A model generated the notes under the pieces. It was given only the letters and a program-made list of their open reading frames with translations. It had not been told where the DNA came from and did no database searches. DNA of 64,000 bases from Cacconaster sp033811195 (GTDB lineage: Bacteria > Bacteroidota > Bacteroidia > Bacteroidales > UBA932), in contig JAPXOZ010000008.1 in NCBI GenBank assembly GCA_033811195.1, positions 25,512 through 89,511 of the forward strand, written 5' to 3'. The position numbers and the translations under genes were made by a program. The first letter of the stretch is position 1; every line of letters begins with the position of its first letter. Shown here in pieces: positions 26,234 to 35,192 of the stretch.

Positions 26234-27784
26234 ATGAAACAGAGAAGAGTACGCTTTGCACCAAGCCCTACGGGACCGCTCCACATGGGAGGTGTAAGGA
26301 CTGCGTTATACAACTATCTTTACGCTAAACAGGCTGGGGGAAAATTTATACTAAGAATAGAGGATACCGACTCCCACAGGTTCGTTCCGGGATCTGAAGA
26401 GTATGTAATTGAGTCGCTCCACTGGTGTGGTATTGTCCCTGACGAAGGTGTGGACAAAGATGGAAAGATTGTCGAAACTCCTTGCGCAGAGCATCCTCAC
26501 GCACCTTACAGACAATCCCAACGCAAGCACATCTATCGTAAATATGCAGAACAACTCGTAAGCACCGGAAACGCTTATTACGCATTTGACACACCGGAAG
26601 AACTCGATGCACTTAGAAAAGAGGCAGAGGCCAAAAAGAGTAGTTTTACATACAACTACCATTCTCGTACTTCTCTAAAAAACTCACTTACCCTTCCTGC
26701 AGAGGATGTGGAGCGCCGTCTTGCCCAAGAGAGCGGATGGACCATCAGATTCAAAATCCCGGAGAATAGGGTGGTGAAAATGAATGACCTTATCAGAGGC
26801 GACATTGAAGTCAATACATCCACTTTGGATGACAAGGTTCTCTGGAAGAGAACCGACGAACTCCCCACCTATCACCTTGCCAACATTGTTGACGATTATC
26901 TTATGGAGATTACTGAGGTAATTCGAGGCGAAGAGTGGCTCCCTTCACTTCCTCTTCACTATTTACTCTACGAAGCATTCGGATGGGAGGAAAACCGGCC
27001 ACAATTTGCTCACCTCTCACTACTGCTCAAGCCCGACGGCAAAGGCAAACTCAGCAAAAGAGATGGCGACAGATTGGGATTCCCCGTATTTCCCCTGCAG
27101 TGGACCAATGAGGATGGAGAAATTTCACACGGCTACCGTGAAGATGGCTATTTTCCGGAGGCATTTGTCAATATACTGGCATTTCTGGGATGGAATCCCG
27201 GTAATGAGCAAGAAATTTTCACACTTGAAGAACTAATAGAGGTATTCTCACTTGAAAGAGTGGTAAAATCCGGTGCCAGATTCAACCACGACAAAGCAAA
27301 ATGGTACAATCAGGAGTATCTCCGCAGAAAGAGCACAAAAGAGCTTGTGAAGGCTTTCAGAGCACTGGAGGGAGAACGTCTGTCAGCATTTGACGACAAT
27401 TATATAGGTGCAGCAGTGGAGCTTATTAAGGAAAGGGCTTATTTTGTGCATGAGTTTTGGAATTTGTGTGGTTTCCTCTTCGAGGCACCACAGGAGTATG
27501 ATCCTTCAGGAGTGAATAAGTTCTGGAAGGATGATATCAAGGGGATTATTCCGCAGGTAGCGCATTTTTTGGAGAATATGGAGCCCTTCTCAAGTAATGT
27601 AATCGAAGAGAATCTTGAAAATCTGATTATTACTCGTAGTTGGGGTATGGGCAAGGTGATGAACACCCTTCGCCTCCTCCTTGTAGGTCGCAGTTCCGGT
27701 CCCGGAGTGGCTGATATCATGGAGATTCTGGGCAAGAAAGAAGTATTACGACGAATCAGCAACGCAATCGCCCGTTTGGGTTAA
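26234..27784 (+). CDS. gltX: Glutamyl-tRNA synthetase
   Basis: The 516-residue class I synthetase has FAPSPTGPLHMGG (HIGH-type, with HMG; about residues 8-20) and KLSKRDG (KMSKS-type). The Glu-site FILRIEDTD is also present. It charges tRNA-Glu (whether also tRNA-Gln depends on other genes). A short insert after the KLSKRDG loop (FPLQWTNEDGEISHGYREDGYFPEAF) is, as I recall, usual for Bacteroidetes. It lies 13 bp after ftsZ and 15 bp before rpiB in an unbroken same-strand run. Confidence 0.94.
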   Translation: MKQRRVRFAPSPTGPLHMGGVRTALYNYLYAKQAGGKFILRIEDTDSHRFVPGSEEYVIESLHWCGIVPDEGVDKDGKIVETPCAEHPHAPYRQSQRKHIYRKYAEQLVSTGNAYYAFDTPEELDALRKEAEAKKSSFTYNYHSRTSLKNSLTLPAEDVERRLAQESGWTIRFKIPENRVVKMNDLIRGDIEVNTSTLDDKVLWKRTDELPTYHLANIVDDYLMEITEVIRGEEWLPSLPLHYLLYEAFGWEENRPQFAHLSLLLKPDGKGKLSKRDGDRLGFPVFPLQWTNEDGEISHGYREDGYFPEAFVNILAFLGWNPGNEQEIFTLEELIEVFSLERVVKSGARFNHDKAKWYNQEYLRRKSTKELVKAFRALEGERLSAFDDNYIGAAVELIKERAYFVHEFWNLCGFLFEAPQEYDPSGVNKFWKDDIKGIIPQVAHFLENMEPFSSNVIEENLENLIITRSWGMGKVMNTLRLLLVGRSSGPGVADIMEILGKKEVLRRISNAIARLG

Positions 27785-27799
27785 CATAATTATATAATC

Positions 27800-28237
27800 A
27801 TGACAACTATTGGAATGGCGTCAGACCACGCCGGATTTGAACTCAAGGAGTTCCTTAAACCCTATATCAAATCAATGGGATATGAAATACTGGATTTCGG
27901 CACTCATTCTACCGATAGTATGGACTATCCAGACACCGCCCATCCTCTAGCAGAAGCTCTGGAGTGTGGAGAAGTGGAGTGCGGTATTGCCATTTGTGGC
28001 TCCGGAAACGGCATTGCAATGACCCTCAACAAGCATCAGGGCGTACGTGCAGCCCTTTGCTGGAATCCTGAGCTCGGAGCACTGGCACGTCAGCACAATG
28101 ATGCAAATGTCCTTTCGCTTCCCGCAAGATTTATTTCGCAGGAGCTCGCTTTGGAGATTGTCAAGAGTTTTTTATCTGCAGAATTTGAGGGTGGAAGACA
28201 TAAGCGCAGAGTGGACAAAATCGCAGTGAGCAACTAG
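27800..28237 (+). CDS. rpiB: Ribose 5-phosphate isomerase B
   Basis: The 145-residue enzyme shows the RpiB/LacAB fold markers ASDHAGFELK (residues 5-14), YPDTAHPLAEAL and the catalytic Cys in ICGSGNGIAM, plus ALCWNPELGALARQHNDANVLSLPAR. It interconverts ribulose and ribose 5-phosphate in the non-oxidative pentose phosphate path, supplying substrate to prs. It sits between gltX and truB, which starts 2 bp after its stop. Confidence 0.94.
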   Translation: MTTIGMASDHAGFELKEFLKPYIKSMGYEILDFGTHSTDSMDYPDTAHPLAEALECGEVECGIAICGSGNGIAMTLNKHQGVRAALCWNPELGALARQHNDANVLSLPARFISQELALEIVKSFLSAEFEGGRHKRRVDKIAVSN

Positions 28238-28239
28238 CT

Positions 28240-29067
28240 ATGGGGTTTTTCATACTGGAAGGATGCAATGTGGAAAATGAGTCGCTCTCCGGATTTTTTG
28301 AAGAGCACCTTGCTTTCTCAATCGATGAATATCCGGAAGGGATTGTAATTCCCATTGACAAACCCTACAGGTGGACTTCCGCCGATGTTGTGAGAAAGAT
28401 CAAATTCCCAATCCAGAAACATTTCAAACAAAAAAAGATCAAGGTGGGTCATGCAGGCACGCTCGATCCCTTGGCTACCGGTTTGTTAATCGTCTGCGTA
28501 GGCAAAGCAACCAAAATGGCCGAAGAGTTGCAGTCTCACGAAAAGGAGTATATTGCCACTATAGAATTTGGTGCGACTACTCCCTCCTTTGACCTTGAAC
28601 AGGAGATTGACCGCTACTATCCCTTTGAGCATATTACGGAAGAGATGGTACAAAAGGCATTAAAGGATTTTATCGGTGAGCAGCTACAGGTGCCGCCTAT
28701 GTTTTCAGCAAAGGTTGTAGATGGTTTACGCGCCTATGAATATGCACGAATCGGCGAGGAGGTTAAGTTGCGTAAGTCCCTGATCCATATCTCTGATATA
28801 GAACTGCTCTCATTTGCTGAGGCTTCTGCAGAGATGCCTAAATCTGAAAATACCACCCGAGAGGCATATCCTAGTGGAAAACACTTCTATCAACACTCCA
28901 GCGATAAGAGCGACGGTACACGTCCCAGCGCTACAATCAGAGTGCGTTGCAGCAAGGGAACTTATATCCGTTCTCTTGCACGAGACCTTGGTTGCGCTCT
29001 CAGCAGCGGCGGATACCTGACTGCCCTTCGCAGGACCGCATCGGGATTTTTTTCGCTCAATAATTGA
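28240..29067 (+). CDS. truB: tRNA pseudouridine(55) synthase
   Basis: The 275-residue enzyme has the TruB catalytic block GHAGTLDPLATGLLIVCVGKATK with the catalytic Asp, YIATIEFGATTPSFDLE, QVPPMFSAKVVDGLRAYEYAR, and the late RCSKGTYIRSLARDLG. It forms Psi55 in the T-loop of tRNAs. A polar insert of about 35 residues (around 190-225, EASAEMPKSENTTREAYPSGKH-like) separates the SFAE segment from the ATIRVRCSKG block. I cannot tell whether it is functional. It follows rpiB after 2 bp. Confidence 0.93.
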   Translation: MGFFILEGCNVENESLSGFFEEHLAFSIDEYPEGIVIPIDKPYRWTSADVVRKIKFPIQKHFKQKKIKVGHAGTLDPLATGLLIVCVGKATKMAEELQSHEKEYIATIEFGATTPSFDLEQEIDRYYPFEHITEEMVQKALKDFIGEQLQVPPMFSAKVVDGLRAYEYARIGEEVKLRKSLIHISDIELLSFAEASAEMPKSENTTREAYPSGKHFYQHSSDKSDGTRPSATIRVRCSKGTYIRSLARDLGCALSSGGYLTALRRTASGFFSLNN

Positions 29068-29131
29068 CTTTTTGAAACTTTTTGCATTTTTTTTCGTATA
29101 AGAGAGTGCTTTTTGTACATTTTTCCCAACA

Positions 29132-30181
29132 ATGAAATTATCGCAATTTTACTTTGAACTTCCTGAAGAATTGATTGCCAAATATCCGGCAAATTTTCGG
29201 GACGAATCTCGTCTCATGGTACTGGACAAGGAGACCGGAGAGATTGAGCACAAGATCTTTAAGGATATAATCGATTACTGCAAACCTCACGACCTGTTTG
29301 TATTTAACGATGCCAAGGTCTTCCCTGCACGTCTATATGGCAACAAGGAGAAAACCGGAGCAGAGATAGAGGTATTCCTTCTCAGGGAACTCAATAAAGA
29401 CCAGCGTTTGTGGGATGTTCTGGTAGATCCCGCGAGGAAAATCCGTATCGGCAACAAACTCTATTTTGGTGAGAATGATGCTCTTGTGGCTGAAGTTATA
29501 GATAACACCACATCCAGGGGCCGTACTTTGAGATTCCTTTTTGACGGCACCTACGAAGAGTTCAAACAAACACTCTTACAGCTCGGAGAGTTGCCTATTC
29601 CCAAATGGATACGCACAAGAGCTGAAGAGTGCGATACCGAACGCTTTCAGACCATCTACGCCAAGAATGAAGGCGCTGTAGCCTGCCCTGCCGCCGGCCT
29701 TCATTTTAGCAAAATTCTCTTCAAAAGAATGGAACTCAAGGATATCGACACCACTTTCCTCACACTCTATATGAGCAACGCCCATTTCCACAATGTGGAT
29801 GTGGAGGACCTCTCCAAGCACAAAATGGATTCCGAGAAGGTGGTGATCTCCGAAGAAACCGCTGCTAAAGTCAACAAGGCAAAAGCTAACGGTAATCGGG
29901 TGTTTGCAGTGGGTATTACCACTGTACGCGCACTCGAAACCTATGTCACAACACAAAACGAAATTAAGGAGCTGGACACATGGACAAACAGATTCATCTT
30001 CCCGCCCTACAAATTCTCGATTCCTGATGCTGTAATCACCAATTTCCATCTCCCCTCATCCACAATGCTGATGAATGCTGCAGCTTTCGGAGGATATGAC
30101 AATGTTATGAACGCCTACAAGATTGCCATGGAAGAGGGCTATCGCTTTGGCACATACGGAGATGCAATGCTAATCATTTAA
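29132..30181 (+). CDS. queA: S-adenosylmethionine:tRNA ribosyltransferase-isomerase
   Basis: The 349-residue protein has QueA signatures: the N-terminal FYFELPEELIAKYP and DESRLMVLDKETGEIEH, LPIPKWIRTR, and the C-terminal FILPGY-like block as FIFPPYKFSIPDAVITNFHLPSSTMLMNAAAFGG. It makes epoxyqueuosine from 7-aminomethyl-7-deazaguanine at tRNA position 34. The 64-bp gap from truB has no clear promoter. Downstream, a small TGCTTAA/TTAAGCA inverted repeat (30208-30230) may mark its 3' end. Confidence 0.93.
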   Translation: MKLSQFYFELPEELIAKYPANFRDESRLMVLDKETGEIEHKIFKDIIDYCKPHDLFVFNDAKVFPARLYGNKEKTGAEIEVFLLRELNKDQRLWDVLVDPARKIRIGNKLYFGENDALVAEVIDNTTSRGRTLRFLFDGTYEEFKQTLLQLGELPIPKWIRTRAEECDTERFQTIYAKNEGAVACPAAGLHFSKILFKRMELKDIDTTFLTLYMSNAHFHNVDVEDLSKHKMDSEKVVISEETAAKVNKAKANGNRVFAVGITTVRALETYVTTQNEIKELDTWTNRFIFPPYKFSIPDAVITNFHLPSSTMLMNAAAFGGYDNVMNAYKIAMEEGYRFGTYGDAMLII

Positions 30182-30207
30182 CATATAACATCTATTTGCA
30201 ATTTTTC

Positions 30208-30230
30208 TGCTTAATATTGTCTTTTAAGCA
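30208..30230 (+). other. Small inverted repeat after queA
   Basis: TGCTTAA (30208-30214) and TTAAGCA (30224-30230) form a 7-bp perfect inverted repeat with a 9-nt loop, 27 nt past the queA stop. It lacks a GC-rich stem and a U-tract, so it is at best a weak terminator. Confidence 0.3.
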
Positions 30231-30241
30231 CATCAAATAGG

Positions 30242-30288
30242 ATCATACTCCATAATTTAGCGACAAAAAAGCTATTATGGAGTATGAT
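30242..30288 (+). promoter_or_regulatory. Perfect 15-bp inverted repeat covering the dprA start codon
   Basis: The left arm ATCATACTCCATAAT (30242-30256) and its exact reverse complement (30274-30288) flank a 17-nt loop. The dprA ATG at 30277-30279 lies inside the right arm. If transcribed, the start codon would be paired in the stem; as DNA the palindrome could be an operator. A TAATTTAG sequence near the end of the left arm resembles a -7 box. Confidence 0.7.
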
Positions 30289-31383
30289 TTTTACATTTAT
30301 GCCGCTGCCTTAAGTAAACTATTCGCCTATAAACCAGCAGTTGCCCTCCAACTCATAGAAAGAGTTGGCGACATTGGCAAAATATTTAAACTCGATAAAG
30401 AAGAACTCGGTGAGATGTTGCCGTTTGACAAGCAGATACTTGAAGCTCTCACCGACCCAGCACTGCTCGACTGGGCACAAAAAGAGATAGACTGGGCGCG
30501 AGCAAACGAAGTACAAACACTCTATATCACCGATCAGCACTATCCCTATCGGCTAAGGGAGTGTTACGATGCCCCTATCCTACTCTATTACAAGGGGATG
30601 GCCGACCTCAATGCCCGTAGGGTAATCTCTATAGTCGGCACTCGTAAGGCCTCTTACTACGGTAAAAGCAGCTGCCGCAAAGTGATAGAAGAGCTCGCTT
30701 CGTCCAGCAGACCCTTGGTAATAAGTGGGCTTGCATACGGCATAGATGCAACTGCACACCGCGCCGCAATGGAATATGGACTTCCCACTGTAGGCGTTAT
30801 GGCCACCGGCATTGACACCATCTATCCTCCACAACACCGAGGTCTGGCAGAAGAAATGCTGGAAAAGGGTGGCCTTATCACCGATTTTTACCGCGGCTGC
30901 GAGGGTTTAAAGGTCAATTTCATAAAGAGAAACCGGATTATCGCCGGCATGGCGGATGCAGTCCTGCTTGGGGAATCATACTCAAAAGGAGGTGGTCTGA
31001 TCACCACCTCACTCGCATCCTCTTACTCACGCGAAGTCTATGCAATCCCCGGACGAATCGGGGATGACTCCTTTGAGGGCTGTAATACCCTTATAGAGCG
31101 GGACTCCGCCAGAATAGTCACAAATCCCGGCACCATCAGCACATCTATGGGATGGAGGAAGAGAAAAACGCGAACAAAGGTCTCTCCGAATCTCTTCGAT
31201 GGGATTAGCAGTAACAATGCACGCGCAATACTAGGTACACTCAAGGAAAGAGACTCTCTGACAGCGGAGCAGATCGAGGGACGTACAGGCATACCACTGC
31301 GGGATCTCTCCACAGAACTGCTTCAACTTGAGATTTCAGGAAAAATAGTACAAATTATGGGAGATAAGTATTCTATTGCTTGA
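30277..31383 (+). CDS. dprA: DNA-processing protein DprA
   Basis: The 368-residue protein has the Rossmann core of DprA/Smf: ISIVGTRKASYYGK, VISGLAYGIDATAHRAAM, GVMATGIDTIYPPQH, FIKRNRIIAGMADAVLLGE and the loop IPGRIGDDSFEGCNTLI. A C-terminal winged-helix (DprA_WH) lies around ILGTLKERDSLTAEQIE. DprA loads RecA on incoming single-stranded DNA in transformation and may aid general recombination. The first 12 bases of the gene lie in a perfect inverted repeat that could hide the start codon. Confidence 0.92.
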   Translation: MEYDFYIYAAALSKLFAYKPAVALQLIERVGDIGKIFKLDKEELGEMLPFDKQILEALTDPALLDWAQKEIDWARANEVQTLYITDQHYPYRLRECYDAPILLYYKGMADLNARRVISIVGTRKASYYGKSSCRKVIEELASSSRPLVISGLAYGIDATAHRAAMEYGLPTVGVMATGIDTIYPPQHRGLAEEMLEKGGLITDFYRGCEGLKVNFIKRNRIIAGMADAVLLGESYSKGGGLITTSLASSYSREVYAIPGRIGDDSFEGCNTLIERDSARIVTNPGTISTSMGWRKRKTRTKVSPNLFDGISSNNARAILGTLKERDSLTAEQIEGRTGIPLRDLSTELLQLEISGKIVQIMGDKYSIA

Positions 31384-31393
31384 TTATTTTCCA

Positions 31394-31401
31394 TAACTTT
31401 G
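31394..31401 (+). promoter_or_regulatory. Putative -7 promoter box for tatD-ansA
   Basis: TAACTTTG matches TAnnTTTG and ends 6 nt before the first tatD ATG (9 nt before the second). A transcript from here would have almost no leader. No -33 TTTG is seen at the usual spacing. Confidence 0.45.
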
Positions 31402-31407
31402 TAATTT

Positions 31408-32181
31408 ATGATGGAATTCATCGACACCCACGCACACCTCTACGACAAAGCTTTCAGTGAAGATATCCTTCAAGTGATCAAACGGATGGAGGAGGTCAAT
31501 GTGACCCACTGTATACTCCCGGGTATTGACGTATCCGCATACGAGGCGATGATCGAACTGGCGAATAGCCGTCCTGCTCTCTTTTCCCCCTGCATTGGAC
31601 TGCACCCTACCTCCGTTGGTGAGGATTGGGAGAGAGAACTTGCTTTTGTAAAAGAGTACGCATGTAAACGTCGTTTCGCAGCTATCGGAGAGATAGGTAT
31701 TGACAAATATTGGTCGACTGATTATCTTGTTCAGCAAACACGGGTGTTTGCCGAACAGTTGGAGCTCGCCGCCGAACTTGACCTACCCGTAATCATACAT
31801 TTGAGAAATTCCACCGAAGATATATTCAAAGTCTTCTCAGATGTGCGAGGAATCCCTCTCAAAGGTGTATTCCATGCCTTTTCGGGTAGTTATGAAACTT
31901 ACAGGCAGATTCTACGACATGGTGATTTCAAAATCGGTATCGGAGGTGTCTCAACCTACAAAAATGCAGGAGTAGCAGCCACGCTGGAAAAGATTTCACT
32001 CGATGATATAGTGCTTGAAACCGACTCTCCATGGCTCACTCCGGTTCCTTTCCGTGGTAAAAGAAATGAAAGTTCCTATCTGATCCATATAGCTGCCAAC
32101 ATAGCTAGGATTCAGGGTATTTCTATAGAAACTGTCGCAATAATCACTACAAAAAACGCAAGAAAACTCTTTTCACTATGA
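31408..32181 (+). CDS. tatD: TatD-family metal-dependent deoxyribonuclease
   Basis: The 257-residue hydrolase has the metal motif DTHAHLYD at the N-terminus, FSPCIGLHPTSV, AIGEIGIDKY, LDLPVIIHLRNSTED, GVFHAFSGS, GIGGVSTYKNA and LETDSPWLTP. TatD-type enzymes are Mg-dependent 3'-5' exonucleases or nucleases acting in DNA repair. Two adjacent ATG codons (31408 and 31411) are both possible starts. ansA overlaps the stop by 4 bp. Confidence 0.92.
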   Translation: MMEFIDTHAHLYDKAFSEDILQVIKRMEEVNVTHCILPGIDVSAYEAMIELANSRPALFSPCIGLHPTSVGEDWERELAFVKEYACKRRFAAIGEIGIDKYWSTDYLVQQTRVFAEQLELAAELDLPVIIHLRNSTEDIFKVFSDVRGIPLKGVFHAFSGSYETYRQILRHGDFKIGIGGVSTYKNAGVAATLEKISLDDIVLETDSPWLTPVPFRGKRNESSYLIHIAANIARIQGISIETVAIITTKNARKLFSL

Positions 32182-33212
32182 GCCAATCGATACTTCTGAT
32201 CTATACCGGAGGCACAATCGGAATGAAACAGGATCCGGAAAACCTGCTTCTGAAGCCCTTCAACTTCGGACTTATTACCGAGGAAGTACCTGAACTCAAA
32301 AAGTTCGGCTATCACATCGATTCTTATTCCTTCGATCCTGTCATAGACTCTTCAGATGTCAGTGTATGTTTCTGGCAGGAGCTTGCAACCCTCATATATG
32401 ACAACTACGACAAATATGACGGATTCGTAGTGCTCCACGGTACTGACACTATGGCATTTTCCGCTTCGGCACTGAGTTTCATGCTCGATCGGCTTGACAA
32501 GCCTGTGGTATTCACCGGAAGTCAGCTGCCGATAGGAATGCTGCGAACGGACGGCAAGGAGAATCTTATCTCATCAATCGAGCTTGCTGCTGCTGTGGAC
32601 AGCGATGGTCACGCTCTGGTGCCCGAGGTATGCATCTATTTTGACAATTACCTCTACCGTGGCAACCGCACCACAAAATACAACGCGGAAAACTTTGAAG
32701 CATTCCGCTCCGCCAATTATCCGGTACTTGCAGAAGCGGGTATTCATATCAAATATTACCGTGAATATGTCCACTATCCTGAAAAATGGGGTGAGGGCAT
32801 ACAGCTATATACCGAAATGGACACCAATGTAGCAATCCTCAAGATTTTTCCCGGCATTACGCCTGCTTATGTGGAAGCGGTACTTGGCACAAAGGGGCTT
32901 AGAGCAGTAGTTCTTGAGAGTTTCGGCAGTGGAAATGCACCCTCCTTGGAGTGGTTCGGACGAATGTTGTCAGAAAGTGTCGCCAAAGGCGTTGTTATTG
33001 TTAATGTTACCCAGTGTCATGCCGGTAGTGTGGATATGTCGGCATATGCTAATGGGGCTTTTCTTCTGGAATGTGGTCTTATCAGCGGATATGACATGAC
33101 TACAGAAGCTGCAGTAACCAAATTGTTCCATCTTCTAGGCAGACTTTCAAATAATGAGGAGGTAAAATTGCATATGATGAGGCCGTTAAAAGGAGAATTT
33201 TCAAATAAATGA
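32178..33212 (+). CDS. ansA: Type I (cytoplasmic) L-asparaginase
   Basis: The 344-residue enzyme has the N-terminal nucleophile motif IYTGGTIGM (about residues 8-16) and the second catalytic block VLHGTDTMAFSASALSFML. Catalytic Thr residues are present in both. No signal peptide is visible, so it fits the cytoplasmic, low-affinity AnsA type, which hydrolyses asparagine to aspartate and ammonia. It is translationally coupled to tatD by a 4-bp overlap. Confidence 0.92.
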   Translation: MSQSILLIYTGGTIGMKQDPENLLLKPFNFGLITEEVPELKKFGYHIDSYSFDPVIDSSDVSVCFWQELATLIYDNYDKYDGFVVLHGTDTMAFSASALSFMLDRLDKPVVFTGSQLPIGMLRTDGKENLISSIELAAAVDSDGHALVPEVCIYFDNYLYRGNRTTKYNAENFEAFRSANYPVLAEAGIHIKYYREYVHYPEKWGEGIQLYTEMDTNVAILKIFPGITPAYVEAVLGTKGLRAVVLESFGSGNAPSLEWFGRMLSESVAKGVVIVNVTQCHAGSVDMSAYANGAFLLECGLISGYDMTTEAAVTKLFHLLGRLSNNEEVKLHMMRPLKGEFSNK

Positions 33213-33309
33213 ATTGATATTAAAAAAAAATAACTAAATTGCGCGATATTTTACTACGCAAAGACTATAACTTTAATAAATCGTTTAATAATCAATTAAA
33301 ACAAAACTT

Positions 33310-34113
33310 ATGAAAAAATTTTTCATGTTTTTGGCAGTTCTCGGCCTAATGACCGTATCTGCACAGTTCCAGGTAGCTAATGCACAGGAAGAAACTCCTG
33401 AAGTTACTACAGAAGATGTTCAAGCAGCTCCTGAAGTTGATGAAGAGGAAATCATTGACCCGTTTGCTGCAGGCAAGACTGACCAGCCCATGCACCAGGC
33501 CCTCAAGCAGAAATTTATCGAAGGTGGTGCCGAATTCATGGCGACAATATTGTTGTGCCTTATCTTTGGTCTCGCTATTGCTATTGAGAGAATTATCACA
33601 TTGAGCCTTGCTCAGACCAACACCAAGAAGCTTGTTGAAAACGTAGATAAAGCTCTTAAAGAAGGTGGCGTTGAAAAAGCTAAAGAGGTATGCCGTAACA
33701 CCCGCGGTCCCGTTGCCAGTATTTTCTATCAGGGTCTTCTCCGTGCTGATCAAGGCATTGAAGCAGTTGAAAAATCCGTTACCTCGTATGGTTCCGTACA
33801 AATGGGTCAGCTTGAAAGTGGTCTTTCATGGATTACCCTCTTTATCGCAATTGCTCCGATGTTGGGCTTCATGGGTACAGTTATCGGTATGATCCAGGCA
33901 TTTGACGCTATTGAGATTGCAGGTGACATCTCTCCGGCACTTGTGGCAGGAGGTATGAAAGTTGCGTTGATTACAACTGTGGGTGGTTTGATCGTTGCTA
34001 TTATTCTCCAATTGTTCTACAACTATTTGATTGCAAAGGTTGACTCCATCGTAGTTCAGATGGAAGATGCTTCAATATCTCTTGTTGACCTCCTGGTTAA
34101 ACATCAGAAATAA
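33310..34113 (+). CDS. exbB: ExbB/TolQ-family proton channel with N-terminal signal-like extension
   Basis: The 267-residue protein has a cleavable-looking N-terminal signal (MKKFFMFLAVLGLMTVSAQFQVANA) and an acidic extension, then the MotA/TolQ/ExbB core. TM1 is near FMATILLCLIFGLAIAIERI, and the long conserved block GLSWITLFIAIAPMLGFMGTVIGMIQAF and GGMKVALITTVGGLIVAIILQLFYN forms TM2 and TM3. With ExbD it forms the proton-driven motor that energises TonB or Tol. The upstream 97 bp is AT-rich with a near-match TAACTTTA but no exact promoter box. Confidence 0.9.
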   Translation: MKKFFMFLAVLGLMTVSAQFQVANAQEETPEVTTEDVQAAPEVDEEEIIDPFAAGKTDQPMHQALKQKFIEGGAEFMATILLCLIFGLAIAIERIITLSLAQTNTKKLVENVDKALKEGGVEKAKEVCRNTRGPVASIFYQGLLRADQGIEAVEKSVTSYGSVQMGQLESGLSWITLFIAIAPMLGFMGTVIGMIQAFDAIEIAGDISPALVAGGMKVALITTVGGLIVAIILQLFYNYLIAKVDSIVVQMEDASISLVDLLVKHQK

Positions 34114-34173
34114 TCCATTATTGGACCAATCAATAGTGTAAACAATTATTAACAACGAATTAATCATCCAATT

Positions 34174-34587
34174 ATGAAATATTTAAAGTATATCCAATAC
34201 TTGCTGTTTGCCATATCAATAGTATTGCTTGTAGTATTTTATCTGACGCAGACCGGATCTACAACAGACAAAATACTGGACATCAATCTATTCTGGGCAT
34301 ATGCGCTTATAGGCATAGGAGCGGTACTTGCATTGATCTTTCCGCTTGCAAAGGCCTTTAAGACTAAGAAGGGCATTATTACCTTTCTTATCCTGATAGC
34401 AGGCGTGGTGGTGGTGATTGGAGGTTGTTACCTGCTCGCTCCTGGTACTCCTATTGAAATCAACCAAGAGGTTTCAGAAGCCACCTTTAAATTCACTGAT
34501 ACAGCATTGTATGTAACATATGTATTTGTTGCAGCTTCAATTATAGCACTTCTCTGGAGTGCAGTTCGTAATTCATTTAAAAGGTAA
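34174..34587 (+). CDS. Four-helix membrane protein of the ExbB-ExbD cluster
   Basis: The 137-residue protein has four hydrophobic segments (about residues 5-25, 38-57, 67-88 and 112-131) separated by short charged loops (AFKTKKG). I recognise no enzymatic motif. A protein of this type between exbB and exbD is, as I recall, conserved in Bacteroidetes, which suggests a helper of the Exb/Tol motor; that is inference from position. exbD starts 5 bp after its stop. Confidence 0.7.
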   Translation: MKYLKYIQYLLFAISIVLLVVFYLTQTGSTTDKILDINLFWAYALIGIGAVLALIFPLAKAFKTKKGIITFLILIAGVVVVIGGCYLLAPGTPIEINQEVSEATFKFTDTALYVTYVFVAASIIALLWSAVRNSFKR

Positions 34588-34592
34588 TCAAG

Positions 34593-35180
34593 ATGGGAGC
34601 ACCCAAAAAGACACCAGAAGTTAGTGGCGGTTCTATGGCGGATATCTCCTTCTTGATGTTGATATTCTTCTTGATGGTGAGCACGATGGATAAGGAGGAA
34701 GGTATAGCGAGACGTCTTCCCGTTATGCCCCCTGAGGACATGAAAGTGGAGGACCAGAAGGTCAACCGTCGTAATATCATCCAGGTGAAGGTCAATGCTC
34801 AAGATAGACTTTTCGCAGGAAATGAGATTATGGATATCACCCAGCTAAAGGATAAGATCAAGGAGTTCATGACCAATCCCCAAAATGACCCCAATCTTCC
34901 CGATAAGGAGATGACATTCATAGAGGGCTATGGTGACTGCCTCGTATCCAAAGGTGTGATTTCTCTGCAGAATGACCGCGGTACCAGTTACTCCAAGTAC
35001 ATTGAAGTACAAAATGAACTGATCCGTGCTATCAATGAGCTCCGTGATGAATGGTCTATTGCCAACTATGGCAGAAAGTACTCCAGGCTCAATGAGGAAC
35101 AACAAGCCATCGTGCGCAAAGCTGTTCCACAGAGTATCTCAGAGGCAGAACCTAAGGATGTAACCAAGAGAAGACGTTAA
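34593..35180 (+). CDS. exbD: ExbD/TolR-family protein (first copy)
   Basis: The 195-residue protein has the single N-terminal span ADISFLMLIFFLMVSTM (about residues 17-33) with the Asp that carries protons, followed by a periplasmic domain. The motif MDKEEGIARRLPVMPP after the span is typical of Bacteroidetes ExbD. The periplasmic part is longer than in E. coli ExbD, with a NDRGTSYSKYIEVQNELIRAINELRDEW helix. It works with ExbB. A GGAGG SD starts directly at its stop and serves the second copy. Confidence 0.9.
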   Translation: MGAPKKTPEVSGGSMADISFLMLIFFLMVSTMDKEEGIARRLPVMPPEDMKVEDQKVNRRNIIQVKVNAQDRLFAGNEIMDITQLKDKIKEFMTNPQNDPNLPDKEMTFIEGYGDCLVSKGVISLQNDRGTSYSKYIEVQNELIRAINELRDEWSIANYGRKYSRLNEEQQAIVRKAVPQSISEAEPKDVTKRRR

Positions 35181-35192
35181 GGAGGATTTATT

